Counted from the stretch's first letter, positions 1 through 11,587 are shown. The stretch is DNA of 64,000 bases from Quercus robur (GCF_932294415.1 NC_065544.1:38519293-38583292); one strand, 5' to 3'. A program made the numbers and translations. Notes: generated from the letters alone by a model not told the origin.

Positions 1-310
1 ATGGTTGATCCGTTTTTAGAGTTGCTCAAAGAATTTGAGAGAGAGAGTCTTGGGATAAAATAAGTCGAGATGCAATATTTAAGCTGCAAATTCATGTTAT
101 AAGAATGAGGATATAAAATTTCATAAGGCTAATCAACAGATCTAAGGTAAAGATAAAAGTTAATGTTGGTTTATTTCCCCCAATAAATAATCCAAATCTT
201 CAGTTAATTGTCTTATAATCAAAGTTAACCGTAAGAGTGATATCGATCAATTCATAAGAATTTTAGCTTAAGGACCCAACAATGGAATAAGGATTTTCCC
301 TCTATTGAGT
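1..310. other. AT-rich non-coding DNA, left window edge
   Basis: No coding frame, RNA gene or repeat could be recognised here. Any gene crossing the left edge cannot be judged. Confidence 0.5.
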
Positions 311-320
311 GCAAATTCTA

Positions 321-768
321 GGACAAAATGGGCTTTTGCCCTTTTCGAGCAAATTAATTAGCTTTATACCCCATTTTCCAAACTAAATAGGGAAATGCCC
401 ATCTTTTAAAACTCGATTTATGATAAATCGAGTTAGGAAAAATAAAATTCTGAAACCCTATAGTGGCATTTTAATGAGCCTATAGTGACGTTTTTAAGAC
501 CTATAGTGACCTTTTTTAACTCGACTTCAATAAAATCGAGTTATAGGCAATTTTTTTACCTATAACACGATTTCATTGAGTTCAAGTTAAAAAAAGTCAC
601 TATAAGTCTTAAAAAACGTCACTATAGGCTCCTTAAAACGCCACTATAGGACCTCACTCGATTTATCATAAATCGAGTTTTAAAAGAGGGGCATTTCCCT
701 ATTTAGTTTGGGAAAGAGGGTATAAAGCTAATTAATTTGCCCGAAAAGGGCAGAAGCCCATTTGGTCC
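321..768. mobile_element. Foldback MITE, Mutator-like, with 10-bp TSD
   Basis: The two ends are long inverted repeats: the left arm begins GGACAAAATGGG and the reverse complement of the right arm begins GGACCAAATGGG. Symmetry continues almost to the centre near 555, so a single strand can fold into one long hairpin. The element is flanked by a perfect 10-bp direct repeat, GCAAATTCTA, at 311-320 and 769-778. Each arm also contains its own small palindrome built on ACTCGATTTA (410-434 and about 656-680). A TSD of 9-11 bp with long TIRs is typical of Mutator-like elements. No transposase is present, so it is non-autonomous. The family assignment is inferred from TSD length only. Confidence 0.88.
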
Positions 769-778
769 GCAAATTCTA

Positions 779-1270
779 TTTCAAAACCAAAAATTTTCAA
801 CTATGTTTTTCTCCCTTCCGGTCAAAACCAACATAATATGTCATTCCATTCAACAGATTGATACACTTATGACTTACCGATCTCATGTTCAACCTAAACT
901 CAAATTCCAGTCTTTTTTGACCATTTTGATAGATTATATCTTCATTTTTCATCTTTACTAATTTCTATTTCCATCTCATACTCTATTATATTCTTTTCCA
1001 TTCTCTCTCCAATGGAAAATGTGTTTTTCTCATAAAAATATTAATTAATTGGAAATAAATTTCAAAGAAAAACTCAATTATTCAAGTATGATACTATCTT
1101 GTACATCATACTTCAAATTTAGTGTCACTATATTTTATGCAATGAAAATTTTAAAAATATTATATTTTTTTAATTGATATATTATGACTAACAAAATTTT
1201 ATATAATGAAGAGTTAGATATATTTATTTTTTGTTATGTTATATATTACAAATAGCAGTAAGCTCATTAT
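779..1270. other. AT-rich spacer
   Basis: Non-coding spacer between the foldback MITE and the copia element. Nothing recognisable. Confidence 0.5.
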
Positions 1271-1626
1271 TGTTGAAGTGGGCCCGTGTGTGGCTTGAAT
1301 TGCCACAAGCCCAACTTAGTTGACCAAATCCTATTTGTAATAGGAACATTTTTCAGCCGACTTTAATATATATATATATATATATATATATTGTATTTCT
1401 AGTGCAACCGTGTGATTTAGAGTAGTTCCAATTAACCTAATGAGTAGCCGCAAGTTGTACTCTGTATTTTTCCCTGATAATAGTGAAATCCCTGCAACTC
1501 CGTGGACGTAGGCAAATTGCCAAACCACGTAAATATTGTCTTGTGCGTGTGATTGTTTTCTTTGGCGTGTGTTTTCTCTATTTATTTTGTTTCTCATAGG
1601 TTGGGATTTCGGTGTAATTCCCTACA
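1271..1626 (+). repeat. 5' LTR of the copia element
   Basis: Begins TGTTGAAGTGGGCCC and ends CCCTACA, keeping the TG...CA termini. A (TA)n tract lies at about 1367-1391. It is matched by the 3' LTR over its whole length. Confidence 0.95.
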
Positions 1627-1628
1627 AC

Positions 1629-1640
1629 TGGTATCAGAGC
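1629..1640 (+). other. Primer-binding site for initiator tRNA-Met
   Basis: TGGTATCAGAGC lies two bases after the 5' LTR. It is complementary to the 3' end of plant initiator methionine tRNA, the usual primer for Ty1/copia reverse transcription. Confidence 0.93.
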
Positions 1641-1665
1641 CTAGGATTAGGTTTGAGTGGGAGCA

Positions 1666-4600
1666 ATGGCAGAGGAAGCAGGAAAGGCGTCTGGAATAAA
1701 AAAGTTTGATGGCACAGACTTCGCGTATTGGAGGATGCAGATTGAAGATTATCTCTATGGGAGGAAATTGCATCTGCCTCTTTTGGAGACAAAACCTAAG
1801 GCTATGAAGGCTGAGGAATGGGCTCTTCTTGACAGACAGGTATTAGGAGTTATCAGGTTAACTCTGTCTAGGTTTGTTGCACACAATGTTGTAAAGGAGA
1901 AGACTACAGCAGATCTGATGAAGGCTTTGTCTGGTATGTATGAAAAGCCGTCAGCAAACAATAAGGTGCACTTGATGAAGAAACTGTTCAATCTGAAGAT
2001 GGCAGAGAATGCATCAGTAGCACAACATCTGAACGAATTTAACATTATCACAAATCAATTGTCGTCTGTAGAAATTGATTTTGATGATGAGATCCGTGCA
2101 CTAATCGTTTTGGCTTCTTTGCCAAACAGTTGGGAGGCAATGAGGATGGCAGTAAGCAATTCTACAGGAAAGGAAAAGCTCAAGTACAATGATATACGAG
2201 ATTTAATTCTGGCTGAGAAGATTCACCGAAGAGATGCAGGCGAAACCTTAGGATCTAATTCTGCCCTAAACCTTGAGACAAGAGGCAGAGGTAATAACAG
2301 AAATTCAAATCGGGGCAGATCAAAATCCAGAAATTCTAATCGGAACAAAAGTAAATCTAGATCAGGCCAACAAGTACAATGCTGGAATTGTGGAAAAATA
2401 GGTCACTTTAGGAACCAATGCAAAAGTCCTAAGAAGAAGAATGAAGATGATTCTGTTAATGCTGTAACAGAAGAGGTACAGGATGCATTACTTCTTGCAG
2501 TAGACAGTCCACTTGATGATTGGGTTTTGGACTCAAGAGTTTCGTTTCATACCACTCCACACCGAAATCATACAGAACTATGCTGCAGGTGATTTTGGTA
2601 AGGTGTATTTGGCTGATGGTTCAATCTTGGATGTTGTGGGTATGGGAGATGTCCGGATATTGTTGCCCAATGGATTTGTTTGGTTACTGGAGAAAGTTCG
2701 ACATATTCCTGACCTGAGGAGGAATCTAATTTCTATTGAACAACTTGATGATGAAGGGCATGCAATACTATTTGTTGGTGGTACTTGGAAGGTTACAAAG
2801 GGAGCTAAGGTATTGGCTCGTGGAAAGAAAACTGGTACTCTGTATATGACCTCAAGTCCAAGAGACACAATTGCAGTTGCTGATGCAAGTACTGATACAA
2901 GCCTATGGCACCGCAAACTTGGTCACATGAGTGAGAAAGGGACGAAGATGCAGCTGTCAAAAGGAAAACTACCAGAATTGAAGTCCATTGATTTTGACAT
3001 GTGTGAAAGTTGCATCTTAGGAAAGCAAAAAAAGGTGAGCTTCTTGAAAACTGGCAAGATACCGAAGGCTAAAAAATTGGAATTAGTACATACTGATTTA
3101 TGGGGGCCTTCTCCGGTTGCATCCCTTTGAGGTTCAAGGTACTACATTACTTTCATTGATGACTCTAGCAGAAAGGTATGGGTTTATTTTCTAAAAAATA
3201 AATCTGATATATTTGAAACTTTTAAGAAGTGGAAGGCCATGGTTGAGACAGAAACAGGTTTGAAAGTAAAATATTTAAGGTCAGATAATGGAGGAGAGTA
3301 CATAGATGAAGGGTTCAGTGAGTATTGTGTTGCACAGGGAATTAGGATGGAGAAAACCATTCCTGGGACACTACAGCAGAATGGTGTGGCTGAGCGCATG
3401 AACAGAATTCTCAATGAGCGTGCTAGGAGTATGAGGTTGCATGCTGGACTACCAAAAACTTTTTGGGCTAATGCTATTAGCACTGCAACTTACCTGATAA
3501 ACCGAGGATCTTCAGTTCCCATGGAGTTCAAACTTCCTGAGGAGGTTTGGAGCGGTAAAGAGGTAAAATTTTCACGCTTAAAAGTTTTTGGTTGTGTTTC
3601 TTATGTTCATATTGATTCTGATGCTCGTAGTAAACTTGATGCAAAGTCTAAAATATGTTTTTTCATTGGCTATGGTGATGAGAAATTTGGCTATAGGTTT
3701 TGGGATGAACAAAACAGGAAAATCATCAGAAGTAGAAATGTGATATTTAATGAACAGGTTATGTGTAAGGACAGGTCAACTGTAGTGTCAGATGTTACAG
3801 AGATAGATCAGAAGAAATCTGAGTTTGTCAATTTAGATGAATTGACTGAAGGTACTGTCCAGAAAAGGGGTGAAGAAGATAAGGAGAATGTAAATTCATA
3901 GGTAGATCTGAGTACACCTGTAGCTGAAATCCGCAGATCTTCTAAAAACATTAGACCTCCACAGCATTATTCACCCACTCTAAATTATCTCCTGTTGACT
4001 AATGGTGGTGAGCCAGAGTGTTATGATGAAGTCTTGCAAGATGAGAATTCAAGCAAGTGGGAGTTAGCCATGAAGGATGAGATGGATTCCTTGTTGGGGA
4101 ATCAGACATGGGAACTGACTGAATTGCCAGTAGGAAAGAAGGCTTTGCACAACAAGTGGGTATACAGAATAAAGAATGAGCATGATGGTAGCAAACGTTA
4201 CAAGGCCAGATTAGTTGTTAAAGGGTTCCAGCAGAAGGAAGGCATTGACTCCACAGAGATATTTTCTCCAGTTGTGAAGATGTCAACAATCAGATTGGTA
4301 CTAGGAATGGTGGCTGCAGAAAACTTACATCTTGAGCAGTTAGATGTGAAGACAGCATTCCTTCATGGTGACTTAGAGGAAGACCTTTACATGATTCAGC
4401 CAGAAGGGTTCATTGCTCAAGGACAAGAGAATTTAGTCTGCAAACTGAGAAAGAGCTTATATGGCCTAAAACAAGCTCCTAGACAATGGTACAAGAAATT
4501 TGACAGTTTTATGCATAGAATTGGGTTCAAGAGATGTGAAGCTGATCACTATTGCTATGTTAAGTCTTTTGACAATTCTTACATCATATTACTGTTGTAT

Positions 4601-5560
4601 GTGGATGATATGCTTATTGCAGGGTCTAGCATTGAGGAGATTAATAATCTGAAGAAGCAATTGTCCAAACAGTTTGCAATGAAGGATTTGGAAGCTGTAA
4701 AGCAAATCCTTGGTATGAGAATCATTAGAGACAAGGCTAATGGTACATTGAAACTTTCACAGTCAGAGTATGTGAAGAAAGATCTCAGCATGTTCAACAT
4801 GAATGAAGCTAAACCAGTGAGCACACCCTTGGGTAGTCATTTCAAACTAAGCAAAGAACAGTCACCAAAGACAGAAGAAGAAAGGGACCACATGAGCAAG
4901 GTGCCCTATGCCTCAATTATTGGCAGCTTAATGTATGCTATGGTGTGTACAAGGCCAGACATTGCATATGCAGTGGGAGTTGTGAGCAGATTCATGAGTA
5001 GGCCTGGAAAGCAGCATTAAGAGACAGTCAAGTGGATTCTGAGATATCTGAAGGGTTCATCAGATACATGTCTTTGCTTCACAGGTGCAAGTTTGAAATT
5101 GCAGGGTTATGTAGATGCTGATTTTGCTGGTGATATTGATAGTAGAAAGAGTACTACTGGGTTTGTTTTTACTCTGGGTGGTAAAGCTATATCATGGGTT
5201 TCAAATCTGCAAAAGATTCTCACTTTGTCTACTACAGAAGCTGAGTATGTTGCAGCAACTGAAACTGGAAATGAGATGATTTGGCTACATGGTTTCTTAG
5301 ATGAATTGGGTAAGAAGCAGGAGATAGGCATTCTACAGAATGACAGTCAGAGTGCAATCTTTCTTGCCAAAAATTCGGCTTTTCATTCAAAGTCGAAACA
5401 CATACAGACAAAATACCACTTTATCCGTTACTTTGTTAAAGATAAGCTGGTAATGCTTGAGAAGATTTGTGGGTCTAAGAACCCGACAGACATGTTGACT
5501 AAAGGTGTCACTATTGAGAAGTTGAAGTTGTGCGCAGTTTCAATTGGTCTTCTAGCTTGA
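1666..5560 (+). pseudogene. Copia gag-pol polyprotein, broken by one frameshift and three stops
   Basis: Gag starts at the first ATG (1666) and runs to a CCHC zinc knuckle (CWNCGKIGHFRNQC, near 2382). The protease active site reads D-S-R-V-S where the family has D-S-G-A-S, so it is probably catalytically dead. Near 2560-2590 the frame shifts from frame 1 to frame 2. In frame 2 follow the GAG pre-integrase domain, the integrase core (HTDLWGP, RSDNGGEY), RT (LYGLKQAP, LLYVDDML) and RNase H (YVDADFAGD, LSTTEAEYVA). In-frame stops lie at 3128-3130 (TGA), 3899-3901 (TAG) and 5018-5020 (TAA). All four are point lesions and no large deletion is evident. The element cannot make a full polyprotein, though RNA from its LTR could still be mobilised in trans. 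Confidence 0.93.
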
Positions 5561-5708
5561 GGACAGGAGAATGAGTTTCAGGGATGAGGGATTGTGTTAT
5601 GGAGGATTGTGGCTGATGTTTGCAACTTGTGAGCCCTTAAGGGCTAAGGTGGAGCTGATGGAGGAGTTTGCTAGTATAACTTGATCAATTCAAGCCAAAG
5701 TGCAGATT

Positions 5709-6057
5709 TGTTGAAATGGGCCCGTGTGTGGCTTGAATTGCCACAAGCCCAACTTAGTTGACCAAATCCTATTTGTAATAGGAACCTTTTTCAGCCGACT
5801 TTAATATATATATATATATATATTGTATTTTTAGTGCAGCCGTGTGATTTAGAGTAATTCCAATTAACCTAGTGAGTAGCCGCAAGTTGTACTCTGTATT
5901 TTTTCTTGATAATAGTGAAATCCCTGCAATTCTGTGGACGTAGGCAAATTGCCGAACCACGTAAATATTGTCTTGTGCGTGTGATTGTTTCTTTGACGTG
6001 TGTTTTCCCTATTTGTTTTGTTTCTCATAGGTTGAGATTTCGGTGTAATTCCCTACA
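5709..6057 (+). repeat. 3' LTR of the copia element
   Basis: Matches the 5' LTR from TGTTGAAATGGG to CCCTACA. It is 349 bp against 356 bp, mainly because its (TA)n tract is shorter. The short stretch just upstream (AAGTGCAGATT) is a weak polypurine tract. Confidence 0.95.
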
Positions 6058-6062
6058 ATAAT

Positions 6063-8353
6063 GATATGCCATAGTAGACAAGTATAATTTAATACTTCAT
6101 ACAAAAAATAATTGACAAAATAATTGATTAATGAAATTATATTATTGACAACTTTCTTCAAAACAGCTACAAAACAGAAGTTACTCTATGCTTCCTGTAC
6201 CTATAATATAAAAGTTTATTGAACACCGTGAACATTAATTATTATTTAAGCTTGTCCATCTTTCTTCTATCATAACTTGGCTGAAAACGTTTTCAAAAAG
6301 TGGCACTTATAACGTAAAAGTAGAATTTGCTAAAACAAATGATTAATTTGCTAGCAAAAGATCAAGCAGCAGGCCAGCCAACCCTGATTAATATTGCTAC
6401 TAGGAGAGAACAAAGTAAAAACCCAAGGCATTAAAATATACATATTGGTGCTGAATATATATATATAACAAACTCCAAGACAATTGTAGCTTATGATCAT
6501 TACGATAATCATTCATATTTAGTACACAAAAATTCAACGACGACTGCGAATTCTAGCTGATAGAACACGTATGTGACAGGCCATTAATAAAGGCATGCAG
6601 ACATGGCATAGTTATCTTAATATGTGACAAGTGCCACAACCCGACAAATAATGATAAAAGTTATATAGACAGAATGTACTATAGGATGAATAATTTGAAA
6701 TAATTCACTGCCATGGCAGCATAATTGGTCATTTTAAAAGGATAGAATGCCTTGAATGACCATAACAAGTGAGTAAATTAAGAAGATGAACGGTTTATGC
6801 TTATCTTAACTAATTGAGAATCCTTCCATTCAAGAAAAACAATGTATAACACTATAAAAGCACATGTAGAAATTAGAAAAGGATAGGTGAAAGAGACAAC
6901 TTAATCTATCATAGGTCTTAACATTAGCTTCTAAGCATTTTGAAGTTTTTCACATTGGTCATGTGCTCTATGACAGTATGACTCGATTCCTGACAAATTT
7001 GCCACGTTTCAACAGGGCTTTTGGCCACATCCCAATTGTTAAGATTTTTATCATATTGAACTTTTGGAACAACTCTTAATTTTTTCATGGCACTAAAGAA
7101 AATTATACAATATTCTTGGATCATAATAATGATGTACTCCTTTATTTCACATCAATATTGGTCTGACCATAAATTTAACTAGTGAACTTTACTATCATGT
7201 GAGAGGAGGGTGTATGTCATAATTATGCTCCCAAAGTACTGTAAAATTACTTTTGGTATAAGGTGGCCTTAACTCCTAAACTCAAATCTTATATTCATTT
7301 TATTTCATATTTAAAAAGTTAAAAAATTCTATTAATTAAACCTTATTTATTAAGGGGAATTTATGAAAAATAATAATTTTAATCATTTAACTATTATTCT
7401 AACACTAACTAATTCTGACTAATTAATTTAGATAACATGTTGTTGGTAACTTAGTCAATGATTGCACTAGTTAGCTTAAAGATGAAACTATTGAACATTG
7501 GATTAATGACTGATTTAGTGAGTTAGTTGTTGTGTAATAGAACAATGAATAAAAGTTGAACGTGAAGAACACAACATTTTACGTGAAAAAGGTCATTGAG
7601 ATAGCAGAAGTGAAAAACCAATATGATTAGGGTAGAGAAATCCCTACTGCCAAATATTGAATTCTCCTACACAAATATCTCAATCTTTCTTAGCGACAAG
7701 TTGCCTTCCTATTTCCTTCTTCGTCCCTAATAATGAAAGTCATCATTTTTTTTCTTTTATAACCAGGGAAGGTGCTGGACCTTGTTACAGGTGTTGAATG
7801 CTTATTGCTTATAGCTACATTACAAAACCAAGTACAATATTTCTTGGACTTTAGAGCATTTTGGATCACCCCATGTCTGCCTATTTTAGCATAAGTAACT
7901 TATTTTACCTTATATCATATTATTTATTTTACACTACATTTTATTAATTAAATTTTAAATTATTTTGATTTTGTTTTTATTAGTTTCTCTTTCTTCACTC
8001 ACAACAACCATTGTCTACCATCTTATTTCATTCTCAAGATACCTATAAAAAAATACAAAATATGCAAAATGATAATGTTTGTGTGAATTTACACGGTAAC
8101 TGTAGAAGCAATGTATTAATGTATTTTAATTTTACACAGTTTTGCATGATATGATGTGGATAAATTTTGTATTTACTTGGCTAAAATATGATACTTTATA
8201 TTTTTTCTATTATACAAGTATTGACGTGCACATGTTCTGACAATAGTCTCTAATATATATTTAGGTGGCGAAGGTAAAAAAAAAAAAACGCTTTTATTCT
8301 CTTGTACGTATTGGTGCTCCGTGACCAATGAGATTTCATTATAGTACTCTACC
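6063..8353. other. AT-rich non-coding DNA
   Basis: No gene model could be supported. Short open frames are AT-rich, match no family I recognise, and lack splice context. Confidence 0.5.
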
Positions 8354-8517
8354 CGTTGCATTTGTATCTTGTTGTACGACTGTTGTCTTATGCATGGCTG
8401 CTCTTCCTTGCATATTACGACTTGCTCGGTTGGAATGTCCTTTGGTCTTGCCTTCAGCCTTGCCTGGTTATTGACAGTCTTATCTTTGAGAGTTTCTTGG
8501 ATATTCACTGGAAACAC
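8354..8517 (-). other. Coding-like patch, unrecognised
   Basis: On the minus strand this stretch is open, clearly richer in GC than its surroundings, and encodes a polar sequence with ARPKDIPTEQVVIC and EEQPCIRQQSYNK. In transcript order it is preceded by an acceptor-like TTTCCAG and followed by CGG|GTAGAG, a weak donor, so it could be an exon or a captured exon fragment. No neighbouring exon was found and I do not recognise the protein. Confidence 0.22.
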
Positions 8518-8544
8518 AGGCTTTGGTTGAATGTTAGTACTTAG

Positions 8545-9721
8545 TAATCCATGTAGATGGCTGGGATGAACCTAGGATTTTCTTGAGCGTTTGTGACCGT
8601 ACACGCTTAGAGCACTCACATTTTTGTTTGTATAATAAAAAAAATGCATCACATTTTAGCAAACTAAGTCTAAAATTCATCTACATCAAATCATACAAAA
8701 TTGGGTAAAAATAAATTACTACTATATAGTAACCCTGTAAATTTATGCTAATATTATTCATTTTGAATTTAGTTTTTTATTCTTTATTTACCTATTTTGG
8801 GGATGATTTAAGAGAGTAAATAGTGATTGTTGTGTGAAGAAAGAGAAAAAACTTTAAAAAATCAAGAAAATTTTATTAATAAAATATAGTGTAAAATAGA
8901 TAATCTGATCAATATGAGGTATTTTGAAAAATAAATATGTAAAATAAAAAAAGTAAATTTTTATACTAAATAGACAGAAATTTTTGTGTGCTCTTATACG
9001 AGAACTTCATGCTTTTTTTTTTTTTTTTTTTTTTTGTAAAAATTTATGAAAATCAATTACTAAACCGTTTTCTTAAATGCGTGACCAATTATACTTTTCA
9101 CGACCGAATAATTGAGGGAATATATACTATAAGCACATAAAGCGAGCTATTATCACTATATTTCCTAGAACAACATATCACCAACAGTTTTTTTGACACT
9201 TGATTTACACCTTGAGAGTTGAGATCTTCGGTAGACTTGCATAATGCCAAGTACGTGTGAAGTTTGGTTTAGTTTACAAGTTGAAAATATTATCCCTCTC
9301 AAGTCGACCAAATTCAACTGATTGGGTTTTGGGTGAGAGTCCAATCCAAGCCAAACAGTTTGGCTATGTATTTTTTAGGAATTTGAAATGATCTATAACA
9401 ATTAGATTGCTTGTTGAACTTGAGTAGATCCATGATAAATGTTTAAGCTTAAGTATAGGTTGTACCACTACTCGATAACTATCATATTTATAGCATCAGA
9501 CGAATTGATTAAAAATAATATACTTGAAGAAAAAATTTTGCCAATATCGGTAAAATGGAAATAAAATAAATAATAAAAAATATGTAAAATGATTAAATTA
9601 TTTAAAATAGATGATGAAAATATTTTAAATTTATTGAAATTTTCAGTAATAGAGTTCATAGATGCAATATATATGCTAAACTTAATTGTTAGAAGTTTGA
9701 AATATAGTTTTATCTATAACG
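8545..9721. other. AT-rich non-coding DNA
   Basis: No gene recognised. It contains a T-run of about 25 nt near 9013. Confidence 0.5.
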
Positions 9722-9726
9722 TATTA

Positions 9727-9955
9727 TGTTAAATTATTAATTGTCACAAAAGTGTAAATTATTGGAATATAGTAAATTTAATTATTGAACCACATGCTTT
9801 TAAGTTCTAACACTTTCCCTCGCGTGTGGGCTCAAATTTCAAACTCAAAACCTCATGTTCTGATACCATGTTAATTGATCTATTCTTTCGAAAACTTAAG
9901 TTATTGGAAAATGTCAAAATGGTAAATTTAATTATTTAATCACATAGTTCTAACG
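9727..9955 (-). mobile_element. TRIM: 229-bp miniature LTR retrotransposon
   Basis: Two related terminal repeats of 86-87 bp (9727-9812 and 9869-9955) enclose only 56 bp. Read on the minus strand, the upstream LTR is followed at once by TGGTATCAGAAC (plus strand 9857-9868), an initiator-tRNA-Met primer site with one mismatch. The short interior ends in a purine tract, GAGGGAAAG, directly before TGTTAGAAC of the downstream LTR. The direct repeat TATTA flanks it at 9722-9726 and 9956-9960. There is no coding capacity. The LTRs have diverged considerably, so the insertion is old. This layout (LTR-PBS-PPT-LTR, under 0.5 kb) is the definition of a terminal-repeat retrotransposon in miniature. Confidence 0.8.
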
Positions 9956-10020
9956 TATTATCTTAATAAGAAAATATTTCTTTGTTACTTTGCAGGAATT
10001 AAACTCATTGCATAGATCCC

Positions 10021-10280
10021 TCCCTCCCCCTCATAGTTTCATTAAGCTAAACACAAATGGTCGCGGTACGTGTATTTCTTCTTGATGAATGGGGCAATTG
10101 GATTGTGAATTTTACTCTTAAATGTGAAAGTTAGTACCAGTTTAGTTGTGGAACTTTGGGCTGTTCGATTTGGTCTACAACTGGCCGAGACTAGGGATGT
10201 CAACTCGCTTCGATTAATCACATCTATCGCGAGGCTAATAAGGTGGCTGACAGTCTGGCAAATATATATGAAATGTATCT
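10021..10280 (+). pseudogene. Fragment of a LINE-type RNase H domain
   Basis: Pieces of an RVT_3-type RNase H domain can be read in shifting frames: FIKLNTNGRG near 10036, ELWAVRFGLQLAETRD near 10150, and HIYREANKVADSLANI at 10219-10266. The usual first catalytic Asp (LNTDG) is Asn here. Frameshifts and an internal deletion remove the middle of the domain. Such domains sit at the C-terminus of many plant non-LTR retrotransposons and in some host RNase H-like genes. The decay favours a dead retrotransposon piece. Confidence 0.7.
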
Positions 10281-10374
10281 ATGTATGTACCTAGATGTTA
10301 GGTGAATGTTCTGTTTGTATGGTCTTATATTACATGATCATTGTTCTATGGGTGTTATGTCTATATTACTAAGA

Positions 10375-10634
10375 GGGAGTTTGGATTCGAATTATAAGTG
10401 GCTGCGTTTGCGTTTTCTGACATTTTTTTTTTTTTTTGTTCCAGCTGCACTATTTGACCAAGTCAACCATGAACAGTGCACGGATGCACTGTTCACGGAT
10501 CCACAAATTCCATTTTTCAATCACTTTTTCGTTAAAAATGGGTCCCACAACACTATTTACACATTTAAAAATTATTTTGTTACAGTGTTTTCAGTTTTCA
10601 ATTTCAGCAGAATAAATTCTATCTAAACAGACCC
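10375..10634 (-). mobile_element. hAT-like MITE, copy A
   Basis: Reverse-complement copy of the element at 11323-11587. On the minus strand it starts GGGTCTGTTTAGATAG and ends near CGAATCCAAACTCCC. It carries the internal hairpin around 10470-10497 (TGAACAGTGCA / TGCACTGTTCA). No transposase and no clear TSD. Confidence 0.75.
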
Positions 10635-11322
10635 TAAAACTATTGTACCTCTATTAGTTTTATAACTTTAGGTATGCTCCCTTTCTATGAAAAACAAAAA
10701 CATTAAAACAAAGAATTGCGTAGGACGACAAATTTAAGCTGCTTCCTATTTTCACTCAACAGTAACACCCATACTTTTGAAAACAACATTCCTCGAAACA
10801 TTTGAAGACAACATATTTATGACATTTAGGTTCCATTTAGCAATTTTCAGTTTGTGAATGAAATGAATTGTATATTCTCTATCCAGATTTGGATACTAAA
10901 GAAATGTCTGCTTAATAATCAGTGCTATAAATTGTAGCAAAAGAATGAAAATGCAAAATAGTTGTCATCACTCATCACGATAGAATTGTTTTAGATACTA
11001 ATTAATATACTAATCTAAACTAATAAAAAGTTTTATGCACTACACAAACTTCAATTATAAGGCATAAAAAGCCACTAAAATCTTTTGTTTTCAATGTTAT
11101 ACTTAGAAATAGAATGCTGTTTCAAAGTTTAGAAACTAGCCGAAAGCATTCTTTTTTCCACTCTAGACTACTCTTTATTTCTACCCGCCAAAATCTTCTA
11201 CAAAATTTAATAATTAATGGTAGTTACATTCTTCCAAGTTTCTAATAAGGTCAAAATTCAGTGAGTTATGATGCGAATAATTATAGGAACACGCTGAAAA
11301 GCATGTCTAATTTCACAACTTA
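10635..11322. other. AT-rich spacer between two MITE copies
   Basis: Nothing recognisable. Confidence 0.45.
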
Positions 11323-11587
11323 GGGTCTGTTTGGATAGAATTTATTTTGCTGAAACTGAAAACTGAAAACTGAAAACAATGTAGCAAAATAATTTTTAAA
11401 TGTGTGAATAGTGCTGTAGGACCTATTTTTAATGAAAAAGTTGATAAAAAATGGAGTTTGTGAGATCCGTGAACAGTGCACAAGTGCACTGTTCACATAA
11501 GAACGGGTCAACCATTACGGCTGAAAAGAAAAAAAAAAAAATTGATAAAACGCAGACGCAGCACTAATAAGTGCTATCCAAACGAGC
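11323..11587 (+). mobile_element. hAT-like MITE, copy B
   Basis: Starts GGGTCTGTTTGGATAG and ends CTATCCAAACGAGC, giving imperfect TIRs of the kind seen in non-autonomous hAT elements. A perfect 13-bp stem, GTGAACAGTGCAC with its complement two bases away, lies at 11469-11496. ACTTA occurs on both flanks (11318-11322, 11588-11592), which is shorter than the 8 bp expected for hAT, so the superfamily is tentative. Confidence 0.78.

Larger units (their letters stand above)
1271..6057 (+). mobile_element. Complete Ty1/copia LTR retrotransposon (Tork/Tnt1-like), inactive
   Basis: The order is 5' LTR (1271-1626), primer-binding site, gag, protease, integrase, reverse transcriptase, RNase H, 3' LTR (5709-6057). 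Integrase lying before RT defines the copia superfamily, and the RT/RNase H text resembles the Tnt1/Tork lineage. Flanking pentamers ATTAT (1266-1270) and ATAAT (6058-6062) agree at four of five positions, so the TSD is imperfect. Hand comparison of the LTRs gives about 15 substitutions over about 340 aligned bases, nearly all transitions, plus a different (TA)n length, which suggests a moderately old insertion. The coding region is disabled (see the pseudogene entry). Confidence 0.95.

Noticed and set aside
737..961. Open frame of 74 codons
   Set aside because: It begins inside the right arm of the foldback MITE, crosses its TSD, has AT-driven composition and no family resemblance.
1331..1597. 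Minus-strand open frame in the copia LTR, repeated at 5769-5960
   Set aside because: Both are the same LTR sequence with a (TA)n run read as Tyr-Ile repeats; no independent coding evidence.
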